A stretch of DNA of 64,000 nt from Phyllostachys edulis (Eukaryota > Streptophyta > Magnoliopsida > Poales > Poaceae), in contig CM070561.1 of NCBI GenBank assembly GCA_036346405.1, positions 30,598,215 to 30,662,214 on the forward strand, read 5' to 3'. Made by a program: the position numbers and the translations under genes. Shown one piece after another: positions 56,507 through 64,000 of the stretch (its first letter is position 1; each line of letters starts with the position of its first letter). The notes under the pieces were generated by a model. It was not told the origin of the DNA. It did not search any database and was given only the letters and a program-made list of their open reading frames with translations.

Positions 56507-58272
56507 AAGGTGGTGTGGTATCTTCCTGTAATTCCCCGTTTAAAGCGGTTTTTTGTGGACCTAAAGGAGGCAAAACTACTGCGTTGGCACTCAGAGGAGC
56601 GTAAGAAGGATGGAAAGCTAAGACACCCTGCTGATTCCGCCTAGTGTAGAAACATCGATAGGAGGTTTGCAGACTTCGGTGCGAAATCAAGGAATATATG
56701 GTTTGGATTGGGTATAGATGGAATGAATCCTTTCGGTAACATGAGCAGCCGACATAGCAGTTGGCCCGTGACTCTTTGTATCTACAACCTTCCTCTTTGG
56801 TTGTATATGAAGCGGAAGTATATTTTGTTGTCGATACTTATCCAAGGGCCGAAGTAACCTGAGAATGATATTGATGTGTACGTAGAAGCATTGATGCAAG
56901 ATCTAAAAATACTGTTGATCAAAGGGGTACAAGTATGGGATGCGTACAAATGAGAGAGCTTCACTTTTATGCTCCTTGTTGTTCTGCCACCATAAATGAT
57001 CATCCTGCCCTTACTAACCCATCGGGCCAAAGTACAAAAGGGGCCAAAGCATGTACTCACTGCTTAGATGATACCAAGAGTGTGTGACTGAAGAATTCAC
57101 ACAAAACCGTGTATATGCGTCACCGTAGGTTCATTCAGATGGCTCACTCATACCGCAGGATGAATAAACAATTTGACGGAGAGAAGGATGACAGTTCAGC
57201 TCCAATGTATTTAAGCAAAAAAGAGGTTTATGATATGGTTAAGGATTTAGATGTTGTGCTCAAAAAGGGACGTAAATCGAGGACCTATGAGAAGAACATC
57301 TGGAAGAAGAGATCAATATTTCGAGACTTACCTTATTTGGAGCACCTAGAAGTTCACCACTGCAACGATGTCATGAACGTAGAGAAGAATGTATGTGACA
57401 GCTTGATTGGTCCCTTACTGAACATTCGTGACAAAACAAAGGATGGTGTCAACGCATGGCTTGACTTGGTTGATATGGACATCAGACCTAAGTTAGCACC
57501 GACAAAGACCAATAAAAGACGAACGTACCTTCCCCCTGCTTGTTGCACTCTATCCAAGGCTGAGAGAACTGAACTGTGTCAGTGCTTGCATGGTGTGAAA
57601 GTTTCGTCCGGTTACTCCGCCAACATGAAGAAACTTGTTTCGATGGAAGATTTGAAGTTAATTGGCATGAAGTCTCATGATTGTCTTGTGCTGATGACAC
57701 AGATGCTCACTGTTGCAATTAGAAGTATTTTGTCGATCAAGGTCCGAGAGACAATCATGAGGCTGTGTTATTTCTTTAACACAATTGCTCATAAGGTCAT
57801 CGATCGTGAAGAACTAGATGCTCTGTAGGATGAGGTGGTGACAACTCTATGTCATCTTGAGATGTATTTCCCTCCATCGTTTTTGGATATCATGGCCCAT
57901 CTCATTGTTCACATTATGAGGGAGATAAATATGTGTGGGCCCGTGTTCCTACGTAGCATGTACCCATTCGAGAGGTTCATGGGAATTCTCAAGTCCTATG
58001 TACGGAATCGATCTCGGCCGGAGGGCAGCATTGTCGAAGGTTATGCAACCGAAAAGGTCATAGAGTTCTATGTCGATTACATCGCTCAGGTCAAACCGTT
58101 AGGTGTGTCTCGATCTTGCTATGAGGAGAGGCTCGAGGGTATCGGGACCATCAGATGGAAATCAATCACTCCATATATGGATGCATATGCTCAAGCCCAT
58201 TTAACGGTCTTGCGACATATGATTGAAGTGTCCCCATATATCGACCAGCACAAGGACGTGCCTCAACAATAG
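56507..58272 (+). pseudogene. CACTA transposase, tnp2 C-part and DUF4218
   Basis: The reading continues from before the LTR: WYLPVIPRLKRFF, LLRWHSEERKKDGKLRHPAD (about 56570-56640), then LGIDGMNPFGNMSSRHSSWP and LCIYNLPLWLYMKRKYILLS (about 56705-56835), core blocks of the tnp2 transposase. DUF4218 follows: YLPPACCTLSKAERTELCQC and MLTVAIRSILSIKVRE (57520-57750), and, after a stop at 57826, HLEMYFPPSFLDIMAHLIVH and RSMYPFERFMGILKSYVRNR (57850-58015). At least four stops interrupt it. DUF4218 is the usual companion of tnp2 in plant CACTA elements. Confidence 0.87.
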
Positions 58273-58449
58273 AATCCAGAGCGGTCGGATGTTTGGATCA
58301 AGAGATAGTACAACAGTCGGTTCAACTAATGGTTGAAGGAGCAACTCACTAAGAGCTCGTCAAGTGATATGCTAATATGGTTGGCAAAAGGGCCAACATT
58401 TACAGTTGTGACATGGCAAGGATACGACATAAATAGGTACACGTTCTAT

Positions 58450-58950
58450 ACGCAGGCTTAGGATATAAAGTGCACTAACCAGAACAGCGGTGTCCGCATA
58501 GATGCGTTCAGTACCGATGGGCTGAGGAGCTCCTACTATGGGCTCATAGAGAAGATTTGGGAGCTCGACAACGTGCTTTTCAAGATCCCCCTGTTTCGGT
58601 GCCTTTGGATCCGTCTCCCACAGGTGAAGGTCGACAAGTACGGTATCACTACCGTGGACCTCGAATGTGTCGGATATAAAGACGAACCATTCGTACTCGC
58701 TAACCAAATTGTTCAAGTCTTCTATGTAACCGACCAGGCAAATAAGAAGTGCCACGTAGTTCTTCATGAAAAAAGGAGGATAGTCAGAGTTTATAATGTA
58801 GTGGACGAGGAAGAATACAATCAATTTGATGAGTTGCCTCCTTTCGAAAATGACATAAGGGTTGAGGAAGAACAACTTGACAAAACTAGGTACATACGCG
58901 TTGATCATCATGAAGGGCTAATTTTTAAAGGAAATAAGCAAGTAGAATGA
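58450..58950 (+). pseudogene. CACTA transposase, DUF4216 C-terminal domain
   Basis: A stop near 58458 separates this from the preceding GYDINRYTFYT. Then come NQNSGVRIDAFSTDG and PLFRCLWIRLPQVKVDKYGI, then VDLECVGYKDEPFVLANQIV and QVFYVTDQANKKCHVVLH, matching DUF4216, the last conserved domain of this transposase type. An acidic tail ends GNKQVE at 58948-58950. The 125-codon frame from 58573 is intact. Confidence 0.83.
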
Positions 58951-59509
58951 TGAATGAAATATTTATGTGTTATATGTTCATGAATGGTTAATTTTAGTTC
59001 ATTTGAGTTAATTGATTTGTGAAATGGATGTGTTTGTTTCTGAAATGAATGTGAATTGTATGTATACATATACTTGTTGTGTTTCTGGTTGTTTCAGAAG
59101 GCATGGCTAGCATTTCCTGAGACTAGCCAATAAATAGAAATAGATTTAGCAATACAAAAGAATATCAAAGACAGCTCCTTAGGACAAACTGTCTATGATA
59201 CAAGATATCACAGACGGTTTCATCTACAAACCGTCCGTGATAGTCAACTATCATAGACGATTCTACTTCAAAACTTTCTGTGATATGTTCAATGCAGCTT
59301 CGGCTCCCGCGCGATGCGTCTATTCGTCTCACGAACCGATGTTACGATGCGTCTCTTCGTCTCATGCGCTGACGTTACTCCTTGTTTTATAAGAATGATC
59401 ATCCGTCACCGAAGATGAATCCCCACATCGCTCTACTCTCTTTCACACTCTCCATCAACAACTAGTAAAGTTAAAATAATAATAATGCCCCCCCCACTCT
59501 TCTCTCCTG
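58951..59509. other. CACTA 3' spacer with subterminal repeats
   Basis: Downstream of the transposase it holds AT-rich sequence, then three subterminal 12-mers at about 59208, 59238 and 59253, then a C-run and the start of an unknown frame. A repeated phrase GATGCGTCTATTCGTCTCA / GATGCGTCTCTTCGTCTCA lies near 59315 and 59347. Confidence 0.45.
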
Positions 59510-60022
59510 ATGCCGACGCTGATGGCCTACTTAGCCATTTTGTACAAGCACCTCGCCGGCCGTACGCTGGCAGATGCTGCGGAAGGACATTGTGCTAACG
59601 GTGTCCTCCTCCTCCAACCGAAGGTTATGTTGGAGCATGTGATGTCCACCTTCCGCCGTGTTGACATCCTCCTCCGCCACATCATCCGGGTGGTCTCCCT
59701 CTTCCAACGAGCTAACCTCACCATCGACGTAGTCCTCGAGGAAGACATTGCACATCTCCAAGAGGATTACCATCACTTGGAATGCAACATCGAGACGGTG
59801 GCCGATCAGGTCTACCATGTCGTGACACCTCGAGCGAGGGAAGAGAGCCTATGGGCGCATTTTGACTTGGTCCTTGAGTCGGAGCGTCTTTGGGCTACTC
59901 TCCCACGAGCGTGTTAACGGGTGGACGTGTTTTGGGGAACCTACGCTGACCTCGAACACTCCGATGCTGACGACGTCGCCTACGAAGAATTGGAGGAGAT
60001 AGCAGTCTACCTGGACCGCTAG
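59510..60022 (+). pseudogene. Unknown Leu/Asp/Glu-rich ORF within the CACTA element
   Basis: The ATG at 59510 opens 135 codons to a TAA at 59915-59917. The same frame continues open for another 34 codons (VFWGTYADLEHSDADDVAY, then YEELEEIAVYLDR) to a TAG at 60020-60022, so the original protein was probably about 170 residues with one nonsense change. It is rich in Leu, His and acidic residues, with helix-like heptads around HLQEDYHHLECNIETVADQV (residues 84-103). It lies between subterminal repeat clusters. A TNPA-like or captured host protein are both possible; I recognise no family. Confidence 0.45.
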
Positions 60023-60299
60023 AAATAAGTTGATCTTTTTTATTTCTACTTTTTTAAGAAAATATTTTGTAAGAAGTGACTGGACACACTGTTTGGCCAT
60101 ATGTAAATACAAAAAATGATTAAAAAAATTCAGTTTGGAGTTCAAGTTACTGGCTATGTTAAACATGTTTACTAAATAACGTGTTTGTCTTACTGTCTTC
60201 AATGTGAAAAACAAGGCATACATATTAACTCCTGAGGCTAGCCAAAAAATAAAACATTTTTGCCAAAAAACAAAATACTTTTTAGCTATAGAAGGAACT

Positions 60300-60545
60300 A
60301 TCACAGGCGGTTTAGTGGAACAAACCGTCTTTGATTTGTATCACAGATGGTTATAAAATACAACAGTCTGTGATACATTAGCTATCACAGACGGTTCCTT
60401 AGGACAAACCGTATGTAATACATCAGCTATCACAGACGGTTTGAAACCGTTTGTGACACATAAGCTATTATAGACGGTTATTTATTAGAATCGTCTGTGA
60501 TGTGTATTTATCACAGACGGTTCTACTTTAGAACCATCTGTGATA
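60300..60545. repeat. CACTA right subterminal repeats
   Basis: About ten copies of ATCACAGACGGTT and its complement, in the same inverted-pair arrangement as at the left end. The terminal inverted repeat expected shortly afterwards is not present. Confidence 0.87.
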
Positions 60546-60589
60546 TCGAACCCTATTTATATTCAGACTCTAGAGTTTGCCCGTGCCCC

Positions 60590-60955
60590 CCACTCAAACG
60601 ATTAAGTTTCTCTAACAACCCTCCTCCCCTGAGCCCGTTGCCGTTGTCCTTGATGCCGCCTCCTCCTTGAGCCCGGCGCGCCTCCTTCCCCGAGCTTGCC
60701 GCCTCCTTCCCCGAGCATGAGCCGCCGCCTCCCCGAACCCGGCGCCCCTCCTCCCCTAAGCCTGCCTCCTCCTCTCCCTCAAGCATGCGTTGCCTCCTCC
60801 TCTCCCGAGCTTGACACACTTTCCCTTCAACGTCGCCCTGCTGCTCTGGTGCTCCCTGCTCATCCTTCTCCTCGACGCCCAAAGGTAATTGATGCCAAGT
60901 TGCTGACCCCGACACCCCTTCCCCTCACTCTTGGTATCAATAATCTGTCATGACG
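60590..60955. other. CCTCC-rich degenerate minisatellite
   Basis: Units of about 25-35 bp built on CCTCCTTCCCCGAGCTTG and CCGCCTCCCCGAACCC repeat six to eight times. Frames on both strands are compositional. It could be a GC-rich first exon or leader, but nothing identifies a gene. Confidence 0.4.
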
Positions 60956-62215
60956 TCATGCTGTCATGGTCCTCATGGACTCATGGTAATTATGCTGGTA
61001 TCTAGTTCAAGCACTGAGTAGTATGAGGTGTTGTACTTGTTTTAGGAATTTTGGCTAGAACTTAACAAAAAAATGCTTAAAAGGGGTGGAAATTAGGTTG
61101 ATTGTGCCAGCCCAGATCTGAAATCACCTTTAAAAATGAATCCATGCTGAATATCTACATTGCTCAGATTGCTCAGTGGCTTTGATTGCCATCTGCTTCG
61201 TGAGTATCACAGCATTTCAATTTAATTACCCCTTTGTATTTGATATGTTCTAGTCAGATATTTATATTGTATTTGTTTTGATACTGCTACTAGAATATAT
61301 TACAATGTCGTGTGGTAGGCTTGAGATGAATGTCATGTGATGATAATAGTCTTGTACTAAAATTGTTTTGATAATTGGGTTTGAACTTGATCTCTAATTG
61401 GAATGCTTACTACTGTTTATTGATCTTTAGCATTTAGTCTGTTGCTTTCGGTTGGTTAATTGGTTGAACCTCTAGGATGAAAGTATTATCTGTTGTTTTT
61501 TTTAAGATCCTGTCAGCAGATAAGTACATCACTATTTTAGAGCTCAAAGTTTGAATTAATATTGTCAAATTCAATTAATGAAGAGTATAGACTAAAGTAG
61601 CGAGAAGGCCAAGATTAAATCTTGTGCAACTCTACATCTGAGAGCAATATTAAATCTTAGCTTTATGCTGATTTTATTTGTTCACACGATGTTTGTGTTG
61701 AGCATATTATTCCTTTTAAATGGCTTGGAGGATTTACATGTTTATATGTCAATTATGTCATTATATTGGTGCTGGAATTATGCTTTATTTACAATTAATT
61801 GTGCTAGAATTAATTTTGGATTTATGCTAAAACCGCCTTTTTACAACAATTCAGATGGGGAGGAGGTGTAATTAAATTGAAATATTGTGATACTCACGAA
61901 GCATATGGCAATCAAGTATAATAAGTAATTATATAACTTTGCTAATTGATCCTCTTCTTATATGTAGCATGTATGGAATTTTTTTTTGTGGTAGCTATAT
62001 ACTTAATAAGATAGTATCATGAGTTCTTCCCTACATATCCCAATTATTTATTAATTGGTGTGTATACCCATACACATAGAGAATCTTTTGATAATCTGTG
62101 CATGCGCGTTAGAACTTCTATTTCTTGTGAAGATGTCATCTGCTCATTCTCCATCATCGTCGCTTCATGCGTCTGATACGTTGTCCTCTTGAAAATCCAA
62201 GCATAGTAGAGGAGG
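60956..62215. other. AT-rich unassigned sequence
   Basis: No recognised protein, tandem repeat or transposon end. TTTTTTTTGTGGTAG at about 61980 loosely resembles a CACTA right end, but no LTR continuation follows it. Confidence 0.3.
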
Positions 62216-62702
62216 AATATCAAAAAGGCCCAAGGGCTGATTTACCATCACGGATGCCGATGCGTCTGGTGTATGGATACATGTAGGCTATGATAGCTAA
62301 CAATTCAAAAATTCTACCACATAAACCAGGAAGCCAAGCAAGAAGATGATCACAGATCGTTACCACTAGACACGCAGAGCAACGGAAGAAGAGTTGGAGC
62401 AGCCTGGTCCAACGTAGAGCGCGTCGATGTAGTGGTCGTAGTCGATCAGCCAGCGTCCTCACGAGTCAATCGACTCCTCCAGCAATCTCTGCACTTCCTT
62501 ACGAAGATCGTGGATCGTCCTCAAGTGCAATAGCAACCGCAGTAGCGCCTCTACGGTATCCACACGTCCAGGGAAGGAACAACCGTACGTCGGTGTGCTA
62601 ACACCAAGTCGCATGACAGAGCTCTCAGGAAGATGACGGCTAGGGTTTCGGTGGAGCAACTCACGTCAACTCGTCTATCACCCAATAGACTCAAGCATCT
62701 CC

Positions 62703-62710
62703 TTATATAG
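62703..62710 (-). promoter_or_regulatory. TATA-like box of the Copia LTR
   Basis: CTATATAAGG on the minus strand, followed downstream by leader sequence with GAAACCCTAGCCG. It fits the LTR promoter position. Confidence 0.5.
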
Positions 62711-62976
62711 TGCCCATGACGGATCCTATCCGAACACGTTTTACGAATCGTATACGTAATGGTTTGTTCCAACTCGTTAAGTGTGTGACCCATTAGGTTA
62801 TGCGTATTCGGTTGTGACTTGGAAACCTTTTTCGACCACGAGTCGTTAGCGGTTCCTAACAGAACATAGCGATTCCCGAATATACACAAATTATATCGGA
62901 TGAACCTAAATGCAATATGAACTACGACCAGGTCCTCATCACTTACGACCAGGTCCTATCTCTATATGATCAGTTC

Positions 62977-63146
62977 GTAACTCCGTACGACCAAATTACG
63001 ACCACTTTGCGATTACGTTCGACTAGTCTACAACTAGCTCGTATCTGGTCACGACCAGTTTGTAACTCCTTACGACCAGATTACGACCACTCTGTGATTA
63101 CGTTCAACCAGTCTACGACTAGCTCGTATCTCCATACGACCAGTCC
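62977..63146. repeat. Two 85-bp tandem units in the Copia LTR
   Basis: GTAACTCC starts at 62977 and 63062, and GTAACTG at 63147, giving an exact 85-bp period. Each unit contains TACGACCA several times, which also occurs upstream at about 62922-62950. Confidence 0.85.
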
Positions 63147-63871
63147 GTAACTGATCGAACTAAGCGACCTACTCGTGTATTCTCCCTTTGTCTCACGATA
63201 TCTGGTTGAACTCCAGGTGAGATGTTGTGTCATCCATGGACTGTTCAATATTTTCTCGATCGAGTGTCGGATAACTTCACGTGGTCGAAGACTTCGACCA
63301 CTAGTGGCATGGCCATGCACTTACTTTATCCAACCACAATGAGGGGTCCAGAGATATCTCTCCTGTTATGTTAGGAGGGGCAAATCCCATATCCGACCAG
63401 TCAGATTCCTCTGCATGTTTCAGAGCATACCCGAAAGCTACCTTTATAACTACCTAATTACGAGTAGCGATTGGCAACCCCTAAGAGTGTTATTACACAT
63501 GTAGGAAACTATGCTGATCTCAGGTCTAAGGATTATACATCATCATTGCTTGAGACCAACTAATGACACATAGAATCATAACAATCTCAATAGTGTCTCA
63601 AGGTGGGTCTTATCCAACACCATGTTCTCTAACATGTGTCCATATTATCGGTTTGATATCTCCATATCCATGACCTGTGAAACATAGTCATCAACCAATA
63701 CATATGCTAGTCTATTCATATGTGTTCTCATATGTTTCCGACTAGGGAACATTTAAGAATAATCATTGCAGAAATATAGAGTTTCACAATCAAGTCACAT
63801 ACTTGATAATAAATATTAACAATATTATTCTAGGAACAAGACAACATATTATCCAATATTATGAACATAAT

Positions 63872-64000
63872 GAAATACAAAACCAGATTGCGAACGATAA
63901 TCATCTTTGTCGGTTTGGAAGCTTGCATCAGTGTAACCATTTACAACGAGCTCTTCATCACCACCATAAATTAGGAACGCATCCTTAGTCCTTCTCAAGT
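63872..64000 (-). pseudogene. Copia RNase H C-terminal fragment
   Basis: On the minus strand the frame entering from the window edge reads LRRTKDAFLIYGGDEELV, then VNGYTDASFQTDKDDYRSQS and GFVF. It is the RNase H region of Ty1/Copia polyproteins, with the conserved YTDAS Asp. After GFVF the similarity stops abruptly, so the C-terminus is deleted or replaced. The main part of pol lies beyond the window. Confidence 0.85.

Larger units (their letters stand above)
51359..60545 (+). mobile_element. CACTA (En/Spm) transposon, right end not seen
   Basis: The left terminus is CACTACTACAAAAAGG, followed by subterminal repeats of TCACAGACGGTT in both orientations (51394-51690). A tnp2-type transposase gene follows, split by a solo LTR, then another set of the same subterminal repeats (59205-59280 and 60300-60545). 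The matching right terminus (TTTTTGTAGTAGTG) was not found up to 64000, so 60545 is only the last subterminal repeat. It is inserted in the LTR at 50536. Confidence 0.85.
62216..64000 (-). mobile_element. Copia retrotransposon, 3' part and LTR, off the window edge
   Basis: At the right edge is the Copia RNase H end on the minus strand. To its left lies LTR-like sequence with a minus-strand TATA box (62710-62703) and an 85-bp tandem duplication. The LTR may begin at 63751 (TGTTCCCTAGTCGG on the minus strand), but no polypurine tract was evident. The left limit is uncertain (about 62216-62290). The 5' part lies beyond 64000. Confidence 0.6.

Noticed and set aside
61975..61995. A decayed right end of the CACTA element (TTTTTTTTGTGGTAG)
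   Set aside because: Only about 11 of 14 positions match the inverted left end, and the interrupted LTR does not resume after it.

Overview
The window looks like a repeat-dense intergenic region of a grass (Poaceae) nuclear genome. The reasons are Stowaway- and hAT-type miniature elements, very long gypsy-like LTRs containing GAGGTC(C) arrays, an En/Spm (CACTA) element with a tnp2-type transposase, L1-type LINEs with plant-type 3' ends, and one GC-rich gene with the Ala/Arg/Gly-rich coding style of grasses. I cannot name the species. There is no prokaryotic gene organisation; nearly all ORFs longer than 60 codons are transposon relics or chance frames in GC-rich repeats.

Layout. 0.6-1.7 kb: a broken MFS transporter gene with a 158-bp hAT MITE inside it. 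2.1-9.1 kb: two nested LTR units. 10.0-22.3 kb: a 12.3-kb hAT transposon with an exact 8-bp target duplication. It carries a minus-strand TTF-type transposase gene and has taken four further insertions: a small hAT, a 5.1-kb solo LTR, a 2.0-kb solo LTR that separates the start codon from the rest of the reading frame, and a 1.2-kb hAT-like element. 22.4-23.4 kb: an eroded LINE. 23.9-25.5 kb: a Stowaway MITE split by a long-TIR element. 26.8-29.0 kb: a 5'-truncated LINE with a YADD reverse transcriptase.

29.1-31.0 kb: the only intact host-type gene, encoding a 449-residue protein with a signal peptide, a Lys/Ala-rich middle and about five membrane segments. A 360-bp hAT-like MITE holding a tRNA-like (box A/box B) segment sits about 190 bp upstream of its ATG. 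32.3-35.9 kb: intron-containing minus-strand fragments of an M1 aminopeptidase gene and an aspartate aminotransferase gene side by side, next to a Helitron-like 3' terminus; this reads as gene capture. 36-41 kb: mostly unassigned sequence, a (TA)n tract and LTR-like scraps.

40.9-48.4 kb: a solo LTR interrupted by a second solo LTR that carries a long array of alternating 30-bp modules. 48.8-49.5 kb: an AT-rich tandem array. 49.6-50.5 kb: an LTR end, primer-binding-like site and gag start. 50.5-51.4 kb: part of another LTR, cut by a CACTA transposon that runs to about 60.5 kb and is itself split by a 3.2-kb solo LTR. Its right terminus is not visible. 62.2-64 kb: the 3' end and LTR of a minus-strand Copia element that runs off the window.

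Boundaries given with target-site duplications were read directly. LTR superfamily assignments for elements without coding domains are inference. Five solo LTRs carry a TATA-like box on the minus strand (four large gypsy-like LTRs at 11944, 40893, 43568 and 53288, plus the 2.0-kb LTR at 17939), so they appear to be in the same orientation.
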